Shown here: piece by piece, positions 9,218 to 18,806 of the stretch
Position numbering within the stretch: position 1 is the stretch's first letter
Layout: each line of letters starts with the position of its first letter
Assembly (NCBI GenBank): GCA_963524205.1
Contig: CAURED010000011.1
Location: forward strand, 1 to 64,000
Direction of reading: 5' to 3'
From: Aminipila sp963524205
GTDB taxonomy: Bacteria; Bacillota; Clostridia; Peptostreptococcales; Anaerovoracaceae
Length of the DNA stretch: 64,000 nt
The notes under the pieces: model-generated
Seen by the model: the letters and a program-made list of their open reading frames with translations, nothing else
Databases searched by the model: none
Told to the model about the DNA's origin: nothing
Made by a program: the position numbers and the translations under genes

Positions 9218-9682
9218 ATGAAGAAATTTGCTTTATTTATTACATTGATTTTAGTATTTACTTTAAATACTGGCTGCAAAAATGGCAATGAGGCATTAGA
9301 GGATATGCAATTTAGTGAAACCTGCGGTAATGTTTATCAAACAGATTCCTCTGAATCGGCAGATGAAAGGCAGGGATACACTACTATAAGTGCTGATGAA
9401 GCTAAAAAAATTATAGATGAAAATCCTCATGCAGTTATTTTAGATGTGCGTACACAAGAAGAATATGATGAAAAGCATATTCCCGATTCAATTCTTATAC
9501 CTAATGAAACCATTAACGAAGACACGGTTTCAGAACTTGGATTAACTTCAGATTCTGCTATTTTAATTTATTGCAGAAGTGGCAATCGTAGTAAAAAAGC
9601 CGCTTCAAAACTTGCTGAGTTAGGATACTCAAATCTATTTGATTTTGGAGGCATCAAAGACTGGCCTTATGAAACTGAATAA
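9218..9682 (+). CDS. Rhodanese-domain lipoprotein
   Basis: 154-residue predicted lipoprotein. The signal peptide has a basic start (MKK), hydrophobic core and lipobox LNTGC, so the mature protein is lipid-anchored outside the membrane at Cys20. After a short acidic linker comes a single rhodanese domain from about residue 50 to the end, with the active-site loop CRSGNRS near 125. Such domains bind or transfer sulfane sulfur at the loop cysteine; the partner outside the cell is unknown. I chose ATG 9218 (AGGAG 10 bases upstream) over an in-frame upstream start because it gives a proper signal peptide. Monocistronic, with its own terminator. Confidence 0.85.
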   Translation: MKKFALFITLILVFTLNTGCKNGNEALEDMQFSETCGNVYQTDSSESADERQGYTTISADEAKKIIDENPHAVILDVRTQEEYDEKHIPDSILIPNETINEDTVSELGLTSDSAILIYCRSGNRSKKAASKLAELGYSNLFDFGGIKDWPYETE

Positions 9683-9692
9683 AATTATACTA

Positions 9693-9729
9693 AAAAAGAA
9701 GCCGTTGTATACATCCGACTTCTTTTTTT
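9693..9729. terminator. Bidirectional intrinsic terminator between rhodanese gene and dlt operon
   Basis: Stem AAAGAAG/CTTCTTT extended by CG pairs, loop of about 11 bases, flanked by T-runs on both strands. It can serve both the rhodanese gene (plus) and the dlt operon (minus). Confidence 0.7.
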
Positions 9730-9737
9730 ATTCATGA

Positions 9738-9875
9738 TTAAAATTGAGAATACACGTATCTTGGTGCAGTAGATAAATTTGCATTCATAAGATACAAGTA
9801 TATAATCATCATTAAAGTATAAAAAACTAGTACCCAGCCAATAGACTTACTTAACCGGCTGCTTCTTATCTTCAT
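9738..9875 (-). CDS. dltX: DltX-like small membrane protein at the 3' end of the dlt operon
   Basis: 45-residue protein with one membrane helix (about residues 13-29, GWVLVFYTLMMIIYLYLM) and the C-terminus PRYVYSQF. DltX proteins are about 50 residues, have one helix and end in a motif like FIYNEF, which this ending matches in shape. DltX helps DltD/DltB attach D-alanine to teichoic acid. The gene overlaps the end of dltD by 29 bp in another frame; ATG 9899 is an alternative start (69 nt earlier along the message than this in-frame family-length choice would need) and has a possible AAGGA site. In Bacillus dltX precedes dltA, so its place after dltD is unusual. Confidence 0.68.
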   Translation of the reverse strand: MKIRSSRLSKSIGWVLVFYTLMMIIYLYLMNANLSTAPRYVYSQF

Positions 9876-11034
9876 TATAATAGTTGTAAAGAACTTCATT
9901 GACTGTAACCCATCCTTTTCCACCAAGATGTATGCTGTCCTCAAAAAAATATTTAGTATATTCTTCATCAGACAAATCTACTGATTCTACCCCATACCCT
10001 TTAGTAATTGTTTTTATATTATCATAGTATTTTGTTCTGGTCTCAGCAGGAAACCCTGTATAATCATACCAGTATCCATTGACGGGAAGCATCACGATTA
10101 AAGGTTCTATATGTAACTGCTTGCAAATATCTAAAAAACATCTGAAATCATCATATTCAGGAGAATCTACATAGCAATTTTTTGCAGGCTTTTTATTGGG
10201 GCAGATCCCACTTTTTAATCTATATTCCACTTTCATATATCCTCTTGGTGTCATATAAAAAGGATTTTTATTATTTTTTTCTCCTTGCTCCTCTGCCTTA
10301 ACCATATAATTATTCCAGTCAAGATTCTTGTCTTGATTTCCTTCATTTTGATTAGCCTTCAAATTTGCCAGCTTAGCTTGTAAAATAACTCCCTGGCGTT
10401 CTTTTTCCATTAAAAATTGTTTATATACGTTATAACTTAAATCATCCATAAGAGAAGGGCGTTCACCCATCAGTACACGATTATATATATTAACACGATT
10501 GAGTGTTGCTTGATCAACTTGCAACAGCTTATTTGTTCTCTCCTTTATGTACTCCTTTGTTTCTGGTGATAAATTATCATTTTTTAGCATTTCAAGGTAA
10601 CTGCTTTCAGAAAATCGAGATGCAAAAGCCGTATCAATAACCCCTTCTTTTTTAAACCATGTGGGGGAAAGTAATAATACAACCTTTTTAGTATGAATGT
10701 TTTCACCTATAGATGCAAGTGTAATAGCATGTTCCAAACTTTGGTAATACCCTGCTCCAATCAGCATAGGATTAAATTCAAAATCCTTAAACATGGCTTT
10801 AGGGTGATATATAGTTTTCTGTCCGTGTTGAAATTCAGAAGACCCAAATACAACTATGGAATTTTTATTTAAATTAGCTTTAATTGCATCTGGAGAATTG
10901 AACTTTACTTTATTTGACCATGTACTAAAAGCATTATTATCTAATGCTAGCGCTTGAATGCTATACATATGAAAACCACATACCGTAAAGCAAAACAAAA
11001 TTAACGCCACGATAAAGGCCTTTACCTTTTTCAC
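9847..11034 (-). CDS. dltD: D-alanyl-lipoteichoic acid biosynthesis protein DltD
   Basis: 395-residue membrane-anchored extracellular protein: N-terminal signal anchor at about 5-30, then an SGNH-like esterase fold with the nucleophile motif GSSE near residue 65 and a late HLGG element near 378 supplying the catalytic His. DltD transfers D-alanine from DltB-side carrier to teichoic acid outside the membrane. Starts at GTG 11034 with AGGGG upstream, four bases after dltC. The last codons overlap the small dltX-like gene. Confidence 0.92.
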   Translation of the reverse strand: MKKVKAFIVALILFCFTVCGFHMYSIQALALDNNAFSTWSNKVKFNSPDAIKANLNKNSIVVFGSSEFQHGQKTIYHPKAMFKDFEFNPMLIGAGYYQSLEHAITLASIGENIHTKKVVLLLSPTWFKKEGVIDTAFASRFSESSYLEMLKNDNLSPETKEYIKERTNKLLQVDQATLNRVNIYNRVLMGERPSLMDDLSYNVYKQFLMEKERQGVILQAKLANLKANQNEGNQDKNLDWNNYMVKAEEQGEKNNKNPFYMTPRGYMKVEYRLKSGICPNKKPAKNCYVDSPEYDDFRCFLDICKQLHIEPLIVMLPVNGYWYDYTGFPAETRTKYYDNIKTITKGYGVESVDLSDEEYTKYFFEDSIHLGGKGWVTVNEVLYNYYNEDKKQPVK

Positions 11035-11038
11035 TGTT

Positions 11039-11269
11039 TTATCCCCTTGTTTCTATTATTTCTATAATTTTAGCAGGTGTATTCAAATCTGCTCTTTGGA
11101 ATTCGGATGGAGATAATATAATGCCAAACTCTTCCTCTACTAGTGCTAATAGTTCTGCAAATGCCAAAGAATCTAACAAATCAGTTTTCAATAAATCAAT
11201 ATCTAAGTTTTCCCTTACAATATCATCTTCACAAATTTCTGCTAACATATCCAAAATTCTTTCTTTCAT
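11039..11269 (-). CDS. dltC: D-alanyl carrier protein DltC
   Basis: 76-residue acyl-carrier-type protein. The 4'-phosphopantetheine attachment serine is Ser34 in LLDSLAFAEL. It accepts D-alanine from DltA in the cytoplasm and hands it to DltB at the membrane. Length and fold pattern match DltC; it sits one base after dltB and four bases before dltD. AGGAGG ribosome site upstream. Confidence 0.93.
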   Translation of the reverse strand: MKERILDMLAEICEDDIVRENLDIDLLKTDLLDSLAFAELLALVEEEFGIILSPSEFQRADLNTPAKIIEIIETRG

Positions 11270-11270
11270 T

Positions 11271-12434
11271 CTAATTTCCTCCTAAATTTAAAATTTCCAC
11301 AAATCTTCCGGAAAAGATTAGGAATCCAAACATAACAAGCTGCAATGTAATAAACCAAGATAAAATCTTATAGGCTTTCTTATCTTTGTTCTTTTTATAT
11401 AACTGTGATTTTTTCTGATATATTTCTGTAAGCGCTAAAAGTACGCCATGATACAATCCATATAAGAGATATGACAGAGTTAATCCATGCCACATACCCA
11501 TAATGAACATGTTTACTATAAATCCTGTAGAAGCCCTTTGTAGCCTGGAAGCAAACCATTTTTTCTTTACGCATTTCATAATAAAGCGGGAAAATATAAA
11601 ATCCCTAAACCAGTAGGATAAAGTAATGTGCCAGCGATCCCAGAACTCTCTCATATCTTTCGCTATAAAAGGTCTTCTAAAATTATCAGGTGTCTGTATT
11701 CCCAAAATATAGCTGGTTCCCACAGCCATCAAACTGTATCCTGCAAAATCAAAGAATAAATAAAATCCATACATATAGGCATATCCTATAGCAAAATACC
11801 ATTGTTGTCCGTCAAAGAAGCCCATTAATTTATAAAACTGCACTGCTAAGATTAATTTATATATAAGTCCTAATAAAATCTTAAATACACCGGTACCGAC
11901 CAGTTCTAAATATTCCTCCCGTTCATATACCTTTGTCCAATCCTCACGGAATCTTCTGCTTCTATCTATAGGTCCGCAGCTCAACGCAGGAAAAAACAGT
12001 ATAAATCCGCAAAATTCTAAAATCGGAACTTCTGAAATAACTCCATCATAAATCTCTATAATCATTTGTACTGTTTTAAAAGTTAAATAAGAAATCCCTA
12101 AAATTCCAAAAACATTTAATTCAAATAGCGAACAGCATTTATTTAAAACAAGCGGTAAAATACTAAAAGAAACAGCTGCATAATAAAGTTTTGCATTACG
12201 TCCATACTTATTTCTTATAAATAAATATCCTTTTACAATCACCAGTTCCGCTAAGAAGAAACCAGTAAAACATAATAACTGGTCTATATCGTTTGCTAGA
12301 ACAAGACAGATAAATATCAAGGATATACATAATGTATAATGTTTTAATGATTTTTGCATAATTCCAAGTGAAATTGCTGGAATCAATGCAAATACTAAGC
12401 ATATGTAAAATAAATATCCCCCATATAGTGTCAC
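11271..12434 (-). CDS. dltB: D-alanyl transfer membrane protein DltB (MBOAT family)
   Basis: 387-residue polytopic membrane O-acyltransferase. Conserved MBOAT region FWDRWHITLSYWFRDF near 258-273 and the catalytic His in GMWHGLT near 320. It moves D-alanine from DltC across the membrane. Starts with GTG that overlaps the dltA stop as GTGA, with GGGAGG about 10 bases upstream, so translation is coupled to dltA. Confidence 0.92.
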   Translation of the reverse strand: MTLYGGYLFYICLVFALIPAISLGIMQKSLKHYTLCISLIFICLVLANDIDQLLCFTGFFLAELVIVKGYLFIRNKYGRNAKLYYAAVSFSILPLVLNKCCSLFELNVFGILGISYLTFKTVQMIIEIYDGVISEVPILEFCGFILFFPALSCGPIDRSRRFREDWTKVYEREEYLELVGTGVFKILLGLIYKLILAVQFYKLMGFFDGQQWYFAIGYAYMYGFYLFFDFAGYSLMAVGTSYILGIQTPDNFRRPFIAKDMREFWDRWHITLSYWFRDFIFSRFIMKCVKKKWFASRLQRASTGFIVNMFIMGMWHGLTLSYLLYGLYHGVLLALTEIYQKKSQLYKKNKDKKAYKILSWFITLQLVMFGFLIFSGRFVEILNLGGN

Positions 12435-13951
12435 TTTGATAGTCCTCCCAAAAGTTTTCTATCTATTTTGCCATTATTATTTATAGGGAACTCATCTAAA
12501 AACACAAATTTTTTGGGTATCATGTAATCGGGGATAAATTGTTTAAGCTCCCTTTTTAATGCCAATGCTGTATCAAAAGGCTCACTTATTTCACCGTTAT
12601 ATACTATATAAGCTGACAGACTCTTAGTCTTGCCCTCTTTTATATTAGGAATAACTACCGCTTTATCAATATCTTTTAATTTTAAAAGATTATTTTCAAT
12701 ATCCTCAATTTCAATACGATAACCATGCAATTTTATTTGTAAATCTATTCTTCCACTATAATACAACATCCCATTATTTAAAAATCCTTCATCCCCTGTA
12801 TGATATCCTCTTACTATATGTCCCTCTTTCTTTACTTCAAAAAAAGCCTTTTTACTTAAATCAGGAGATTTATAATACCCACTGCTTACCGTATCCCCAA
12901 GAATAACAATTTCACCCTTTTCGCCATCATTAACTATTTGCCCTTCTTTATCCCTGATTTGTATAATAGTTCCAGGTTTCGTTCTTCCCACTGGTAAGGG
13001 ACTTACTGATGCGCATAATTCCTCTGTAATGTCAACACTGGTCACCGCAACTGTTGACTCTGTTGGTCCATAGGAATTTATAATTTTGGAGTGAGAAAAT
13101 CTTTTTCGTAGTTTAGTTACAGTATCATTGGTAAGTGTTTCTCCGCAAAATAAGAAAATCTCAAGTTCAGGCATTAATGCTTCATCAAACTGCTTGTCAG
13201 ATAAGCAAATTTCTGCAAAAGATGGCGTAGAAACCCATATTCCAGCATGTGAATCTCTTAAAGACTCCATTAAAAGGTGATACTCACTCTGCACTGTCTT
13301 TGATAATGCCCACAAAGTTCCACCACTGGCTAAACTAGTATATAAATCCATCACTGACAAATCAAAGGAGAATGGTGCCTGGTTTAAAAAACACTTTCCA
13401 TGCTTATCCTCCTGCATGCTGCCCAGACCTACCGACCAATCCAAATAATTATTCAGACAATCGGCAGTAATTTGTACTCCTTTTGGCTCTCCTGTACTTC
13501 CCGACGTAAAGATAATGTAAAATACTTCATCATTTTTTACCCATTTATCAGAAGAAATTCCTTTCGTCTGAAGCTCAATAATATTTTTTATCTCTTCTAT
13601 ATTAATTACCCTATTATAATTACATTGCAGCCTTTCAACAGCTAATACAACTGGTGAATCCATTTTATTTAGTATTAATTGTGTACGTAAATCAGGAACT
13701 GAAACATCAATTGGGCAGTAAGCGCGTCCTGATTTTGCACAAGCTAACATACAAACAAGCATATATACTGATTTATGTCCATAAACTGCTATTGGTGATT
13801 TGTTATCTCCACAAGTGTTGTCCAGATAGGTTGCCAGATAATCCGAGGCTAAATCTAATTCCTGATAAGTTATTTCCTCTTCACCGGATTTCATTGCCTT
13901 TACAAGTGGCTGTGCACACGCATAATGCTTTACTTTTTCGAGTATATTCAT
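12431..13951 (-). CDS. dltA: D-alanine--D-alanyl carrier protein ligase DltA
   Basis: 506-residue adenylate-forming enzyme that activates D-alanine with ATP and loads DltC. Shows the AMP-binding loop FTSGSTGEPKG near residue 150, the SYGPTESTVAVTS motif near 296, GYHTGDEG near 378 and the C-terminal NNNGKIDRK lysine. I start it at ATG 13951, where the protein begins MNILEKVKHYA as DltA proteins do; AGGGGG lies upstream. An in-frame start at 14050 would add 33 untypical residues. First gene of dltABCD-X. D-alanylation lowers wall charge and raises resistance to cationic peptides. Confidence 0.93.
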   Translation of the reverse strand: MNILEKVKHYACAQPLVKAMKSGEEEITYQELDLASDYLATYLDNTCGDNKSPIAVYGHKSVYMLVCMLACAKSGRAYCPIDVSVPDLRTQLILNKMDSPVVLAVERLQCNYNRVINIEEIKNIIELQTKGISSDKWVKNDEVFYIIFTSGSTGEPKGVQITADCLNNYLDWSVGLGSMQEDKHGKCFLNQAPFSFDLSVMDLYTSLASGGTLWALSKTVQSEYHLLMESLRDSHAGIWVSTPSFAEICLSDKQFDEALMPELEIFLFCGETLTNDTVTKLRKRFSHSKIINSYGPTESTVAVTSVDITEELCASVSPLPVGRTKPGTIIQIRDKEGQIVNDGEKGEIVILGDTVSSGYYKSPDLSKKAFFEVKKEGHIVRGYHTGDEGFLNNGMLYYSGRIDLQIKLHGYRIEIEDIENNLLKLKDIDKAVVIPNIKEGKTKSLSAYIVYNGEISEPFDTALALKRELKQFIPDYMIPKKFVFLDEFPINNNGKIDRKLLGGLSK

Positions 13952-14093
13952 TTTTGTTGGTTTTCCCCCTATAAAAATCTTTACTAAAAGTCCAATCCCA
14001 TAGCCTTTTATTTTAGTATATAGTTCAATTCTTACGCTAATGTTTACCAATTATTACAATTTCCTTAATTATTATTAAGGTTTTGATATTTTA

Positions 14094-15404
14094 TCATAAT
14101 AATGTTTTTAGCTTTCTTAGCTGTCTATTTAATTTATTTAAATCATCTATTCTTCTTGCCACTGTAATTGAATTTTTCTCTCTATACATAAGAATTAAGT
14201 TTAAAGTATCATCCAGTTCATCGCAAAGCTGTTTTGTTTCCTTTAAGAATTTCTCCTTAAGATTTCCTACACTATCCTGCGAGTTATCAAACTTATAGCT
14301 CTCTGCGACATTAAGTTCTATAAGTTCATAATGATACTCCATGCCAAAAAGCTCAGCTACCGATGAAGATAATTTCTGCTTCATTTGGTTTAATTCAACT
14401 TTAAGCATATTGGATATAACAAAATACTTATCATTGTTTGTTTCTTTATCCAGCTCAGAGACAATATCACTACTCTTACTCTCTATATCTGCAAGACATT
14501 TTTTCATTTGGTTAAATCGGCTATCCAATCTTCCAATTGGCATTTTCAATGCATTCCAATATAAATCTAACCTGGACATAGCACAGCTGATTACGTCCTT
14601 CAGCTTCATTGCCACAGAGTCTTCAAGAATTTCTTTTACTGCTGTTTTACAATCACTTTGAATTTTAATTTTTAATTCTTCTAAGCCATTCCCATACTTT
14701 GCACTTACAGGGAACAACATGATATCTTCCACTTCCATTAAGCTGCAAAGAAGTTTACGGCAATACTCTAGATATGCTGAAAGTTCGTCCTCATCCACAT
14801 TATCGATTTTATTTACTGTAAAATAGAATTTAGCAGCATACTCCTTGGCATTTCGTAGGAAGTCAATTTCTATTTCATTAATAGGACTGTCCACAGAAAG
14901 CATAAAAATAACAGCATCACTTTCTTTTACAAATGCATATGCCGCATCTGAATTATGTTTATGAGCAGATCCTACACCTGGAGTGTCTACAAAAGTAAGG
15001 CCTTCTTTTAAGAAAGGGGCTGTTGTGTGTAAAGTAACAGATGATACACAAAGCTTATTCCCTGGATTTTGCTGCTCATTTATATATTCTGAAAGCTCTT
15101 CGAAATCAATGGGTTTAATAATTCCATTATCAAAATGTACTGCCACTGACTTTTCACCGTATTGTATTCTAGTCACCACAGAAGTTACCGGAACGATTCC
15201 TACAGGCAAAAGTTTTTCTTCTAAGATTGCATTTACAAGAGTACTTTTCCCTCTTTTAAACTGACCTATTACAGAAACGGTTATATCCTGTGACTCCAGC
15301 TTGTCGCGGAGCACCTTAACACGTGCCTCTTCCGCTCTGCAGATTTCAGAGGTATTTAATAATTCTTCTGCCTGCTTTGCTATATCTATAATTGAATTAC
15401 TCAT
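14094..15404 (-). CDS. Bacterial dynamin-like GTPase
   Basis: 436-residue dynamin-family protein. G1 P-loop GQFKRGKST at residues 47-55, G3 DTPGVGS near 139 and G4 NKID near 199 are intact. The C-terminal half is helical and coiled-coil-like, as in membrane-remodelling bacterial dynamins, but it is short for a full dynamin (often 550-1200 residues) and shows no obvious membrane paddle. Role unknown; membrane repair, division or phage defence have been shown for relatives. Single gene, divergent from the radical SAM gene. Confidence 0.8.
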   Translation of the reverse strand: MSNSIIDIAKQAEELLNTSEICRAEEARVKVLRDKLESQDITVSVIGQFKRGKSTLVNAILEEKLLPVGIVPVTSVVTRIQYGEKSVAVHFDNGIIKPIDFEELSEYINEQQNPGNKLCVSSVTLHTTAPFLKEGLTFVDTPGVGSAHKHNSDAAYAFVKESDAVIFMLSVDSPINEIEIDFLRNAKEYAAKFYFTVNKIDNVDEDELSAYLEYCRKLLCSLMEVEDIMLFPVSAKYGNGLEELKIKIQSDCKTAVKEILEDSVAMKLKDVISCAMSRLDLYWNALKMPIGRLDSRFNQMKKCLADIESKSSDIVSELDKETNNDKYFVISNMLKVELNQMKQKLSSSVAELFGMEYHYELIELNVAESYKFDNSQDSVGNLKEKFLKETKQLCDELDDTLNLILMYREKNSITVARRIDDLNKLNRQLRKLKTLL

Positions 15405-15524
15405 ATTTCTAAATCTCCTATAATATAATACTTATTTGTAGACTTTTATCCTAGAATCTACGCTCTAAACTAATATTATACCATAACATATATTTACAAA
15501 CAATGCCCCTAAGGGTAACAGACA

Positions 15525-15553
15525 TTGACATAATAGAGTATTTGCGATAAATT
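15525..15553 (+). promoter_or_regulatory. Possible sigma-A promoter of the radical SAM gene
   Basis: TTGACA (15525-15530), 17-bp spacer and TAAATT (15548-15553). The -10 is only fair, and another AT-rich -10-like stretch lies about 30 bp further on. Confidence 0.45.
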
Positions 15554-15611
15554 AAACATGTCAAATATTGTATTATAAGTAGATACTTATTTTCATCTAA
15601 GGAGAAACAAA

Positions 15612-16706
15612 ATGAATAATAACCAATTAAATGACTATTTTAGTGGTTCTATACATAAAATTATATCTGATGTTGTAACCAATACTTTTTCAAATCCTAG
15701 AGAAACAGCCTTTCTGCTAAAAAGTCTTGCTTACAGCAAAATTGCTGCGCAATACAGAAATAATTATGAGCAGCAGGGTAAACATATACCTGCTTTCTTA
15801 ATTTCCAGCATAACACATTCCTGCAATCTTTTTTGCACAGGCTGTTATGCACGAGGTAATGGAAACTGCCATGATGATAATAAAGTTCTTATGCTTCCCG
15901 CAGATGAATGGTTAAATATTTTTAAGCAGGCCAAAAACCTAGGGATTATGTTTAATCTTTTAGCTGGGGGTGAGCCTCTAATGAGATATGAAATAATAGA
16001 AGCCGCCTCTCAAATACCCGAAATAATTTTTCCTATTTTTACAAATGGTACCCTCATTGATGAAAAATACATAAAATTATTTAATCAGCATAGGAATCTG
16101 TTCCCTATAATCAGCCTAGAAGGCTCGCAAGAATCTACAGATGCACGTAGAGGTCAGGGGTTATATGAAAAAGTACAAAATGTAATGGGGACACTAAAAA
16201 AGAATAAGATTCTTTTTGGCGCATCTGTTACTGTTACAACAGAAAACTTAAACGAAGTAACGGATAAAAAATTCATCGAGACTTTGCAGCAACTGGGTTG
16301 CTGTGCAGTTCTATTTATCGAATATGTACCGGTAGACCCTGGCACACAAAATCTTGCATTTTCTACGGAAGATCGATTCTGTTTAGAGCAATCACAAAAT
16401 CAGCTTCGCCATGATTATCCTTCCATTTTATTTTTATCCTTTCCAGGTGATGAGAATAAGATGGGGGGCTGCCTTGCTGCCGGTCGTGGTTTTTTTCATA
16501 TTAACTGTTATGGGGATGCAGAAGCCTGCCCATTCTCACCTTATTCTGATTGTAACTTGCAAAATCATTCTCTGTTGGAAGCCTTAGACTCACCATTTTT
16601 TCATCGCTTGCAGGACAATAAATTAGTCGGCAGTGAACATACTGGCGGTTGTGCACTGTTTGAAAAGGAAGCCCAAGTAAGAGAATTACTTAACGAAACT
16701 ATATGA
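15612..16706 (+). CDS. Radical SAM protein with SPASM-like C-terminal cysteines
   Basis: 364-residue cytoplasmic iron-sulfur enzyme. The radical SAM cluster motif is Cys71, Cys75, Cys78 (CNLFCTGC), followed by the GGEPL motif near 117-121 for SAM binding. The C-terminal third has a second set of cysteines (GGC near 288, INC, AEAC, SDC, then GGC near 352), arranged like a SPASM or twitch auxiliary-cluster domain. No peptide precursor gene is beside it, so the substrate is not known. AGGAG precedes the start; terminator follows. Confidence 0.82.
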   Translation: MNNNQLNDYFSGSIHKIISDVVTNTFSNPRETAFLLKSLAYSKIAAQYRNNYEQQGKHIPAFLISSITHSCNLFCTGCYARGNGNCHDDNKVLMLPADEWLNIFKQAKNLGIMFNLLAGGEPLMRYEIIEAASQIPEIIFPIFTNGTLIDEKYIKLFNQHRNLFPIISLEGSQESTDARRGQGLYEKVQNVMGTLKKNKILFGASVTVTTENLNEVTDKKFIETLQQLGCCAVLFIEYVPVDPGTQNLAFSTEDRFCLEQSQNQLRHDYPSILFLSFPGDENKMGGCLAAGRGFFHINCYGDAEACPFSPYSDCNLQNHSLLEALDSPFFHRLQDNKLVGSEHTGGCALFEKEAQVRELLNETI

Positions 16707-16720
16707 CCACATATAAAAAA

Positions 16721-16755
16721 GGTCCCCTTACAACTAATAAGGGGATCTTTGTTCT
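16721..16755 (+). terminator. Intrinsic terminator of the radical SAM gene
   Basis: Stem TCCCCTTA/TAAGGGGA with an eight-base loop, then a T-rich tail on the plus strand. It lies between two convergent genes; the minus-strand side is A-rich, so it may also serve marR. Confidence 0.75.
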
Positions 16756-16778
16756 TATATTAAATTCTATGCTTTGCT

Positions 16779-17243
16779 TTATTTTATTTTATTCTTCAGC
16801 ACAAGCCCATGCAATTTTTCAAGTCCATTTATAATGGTTTTTAAGTCTTCTTCTGAAGCATCTTTAATCAAATCTGTAAGAAATTGTCTTTTAATTGCCA
16901 TCAAATCACATTTTTCTGAAAAATCCGGAGACAGAAAAAGTCTTACGCTTCTACGATTCTCTGAAGGAATTTCACGTGTAACATCCCCTTGGCTTACCAG
17001 TCGGTCAACTATACCGGAAACAGTACTCTTTGATAATCCCAATTTTTCACTTAACTCCTGAAGATTAATTCCAGGGTTCTTATAAAGAATAAAAATTAAA
17101 AACAGTTGCGGTCCAGTACATCCAAATTGTTTTGATTTTTCAAATGAATATTCACTCAACTCTTTTCTTGTAGTCCTTAAAAGCCTCATAATAGTTTCAG
17201 AATAGCTAATCAATGATTGTTCTGAGTTATTATTCGTTTCCAC
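16779..17243 (-). CDS. MarR-family transcriptional regulator
   Basis: 154-residue winged-helix repressor. The DNA-binding region spans about residues 50-115 (LQELSEKLGLSKSTVSGIVDRL is the recognition part, GDVTREIPSENRRSVRLFLS the wing). It is the last gene of the efflux operon, ten bases after the MFS gene, and most likely represses that operon through the palindrome at 20356-20379. Drug-like small molecules usually release such repressors. Confidence 0.9.
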   Translation of the reverse strand: METNNNSEQSLISYSETIMRLLRTTRKELSEYSFEKSKQFGCTGPQLFLIFILYKNPGINLQELSEKLGLSKSTVSGIVDRLVSQGDVTREIPSENRRSVRLFLSPDFSEKCDLMAIKRQFLTDLIKDASEEDLKTIINGLEKLHGLVLKNKIK

Positions 17244-17253
17244 ACATATTCTC

Positions 17254-18792
17254 CTAACATTTAAAGATTTCTTTTTGATCTTGTGCTTTCATCATAAATA
17301 CCAATGCAATGGCAACTACTACTGTTACAGCTGTAAAAGCAATGGTATAATTAATGGCATCAAGATAAGCTTGTTTTTGTATGATTCCCGCAATGGCAGA
17401 TACGGCAGACACTTGTGCATCTGCTGATGTCATTCCAGACGACATATATATTCCTTGTACTTGTTTTATTGTATCAGCAACTGCTTGATTTGACAAGGTC
17501 ACGTCCTCCGCCAATCTGGAATAGTTATTATTCATTTTAGTGGTCATTAAGGTTGCTACAATGGTTACACTTATTGAGCTGAATATGTTTCTAAGCGTAT
17601 TGGTAAGTGCAGATGCTTTTCCTGTTAAATGCAGCGGTACAGCATTCATTCCTACCGCACTAATTGGCATCATGGCAAGACCTAATCCAATTCCTCTTAT
17701 AAAAGATATAATCATAATTGTTGAACTGGCAGTATCCGTGCTTAAAAAAGTAAGTTCATAAGACCCCCATAAAAGTATTAGAAGACCTGGTATAGTTACA
17801 ATCTTTGCCCCCAGCCTGTCAAATATAGCTCCACTTATGGGCATGGTTATGGCTGCTGCAATGGCAGATGGCAACATAGTAATTCCACTCTGCATAGCAC
17901 TAAAACCTTTCACATTCTGAAGATATAATGGAAGTATATAACTTCCTCCCATCAGGGCCATTACCGTCACACAACTTATAAGCTGGCTCAGACTATAGTC
18001 ATAAATTTTCAATATCCTTAAATCCAGCAATGGATTGGAATGAGTAAGTTCATTAATGACAAATAAAATCAAACTGAAAATACCAACTGTTAGTAAAATC
18101 GGATAATGAATTTCCTTCCAATTAATAGTAGACCATTTTCCAACTACATATAATGTACATACAATTCCTACAACAGATGTGATGAATCCTATTATATCAA
18201 AATTTCCTTCATAAGGTTTCTTAGTGGTCTCTTTCAGTAGGAATATCGCAAAAATTGTCCCAAATACACCTATAGGAACGTTAATATAAAACAAAAGCCT
18301 CCAATCTAAATTAGAGAGTATATATCCTCCTAATGTAGGCCCCAATGCCGGAGCGGCCATAGCTGCTACTCCCCAAATCCCCAAGGCTTTTCCTCGCTCT
18401 TCAACTGGAAAAATAGCATAGACAATAGACATGCCTACTGGACTCATTAAGCCCCCGCCTATTGCCTGTCTTACACGAAACACAATCATTGAACTATTAC
18501 TCCATGCCATACCCGATAACGCAGAACCAAGAGTAAATAAGGAAAGTGCTATTATATACAATTTCTTTATTCCAATTGTATCACTTAAAAATCCCGTTAA
18601 AGGAACAACTGCCCCCATTGCAAGGGCATATGCTGTAACTACCCAGGTTATATCAGACAAAGTCACACCAAAAACAGACATCATCTTAGGCAGTGCGAGA
18701 TTAATCAGACTGCTGCTTAGTACACTCATAAACGTACCTATTAAAACTACAAATAACGATAACCATTTATAGATGTCATCCTGTTCTTTCAC
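17254..18792 (-). CDS. DHA2-family multidrug efflux MFS transporter (EmrB/QacA type)
   Basis: 512-residue protein with about 14 membrane helices. It begins WLSLFVVLIGTFMSVLSSSL and has the TM4-5 motif region GWGVAAMAAPALGPTLGGY typical of proton-coupled DHA2 antiporters. Encoded between a MarR repressor and two membrane-fusion proteins, so it likely works as an EmrAB-like pump. In a one-membrane cell the fusion protein would shape an outward path. Substrates unknown. Confidence 0.9.
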   Translation of the reverse strand: MKEQDDIYKWLSLFVVLIGTFMSVLSSSLINLALPKMMSVFGVTLSDITWVVTAYALAMGAVVPLTGFLSDTIGIKKLYIIALSLFTLGSALSGMAWSNSSMIVFRVRQAIGGGLMSPVGMSIVYAIFPVEERGKALGIWGVAAMAAPALGPTLGGYILSNLDWRLLFYINVPIGVFGTIFAIFLLKETTKKPYEGNFDIIGFITSVVGIVCTLYVVGKWSTINWKEIHYPILLTVGIFSLILFVINELTHSNPLLDLRILKIYDYSLSQLISCVTVMALMGGSYILPLYLQNVKGFSAMQSGITMLPSAIAAAITMPISGAIFDRLGAKIVTIPGLLILLWGSYELTFLSTDTASSTIMIISFIRGIGLGLAMMPISAVGMNAVPLHLTGKASALTNTLRNIFSSISVTIVATLMTTKMNNNYSRLAEDVTLSNQAVADTIKQVQGIYMSSGMTSADAQVSAVSAIAGIIQKQAYLDAINYTIAFTAVTVVVAIALVFMMKAQDQKEIFKC

Positions 18793-18806
18793 TTGAAACC
18801 ACCTCT

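Noticed and set aside
14063..14080. CCTTAAT/ATTAAGG dyad between dltA and the dynamin gene
   Set aside because: AT-rich seven-bp stem without a T-run in the minus direction; may be chance in this base composition.
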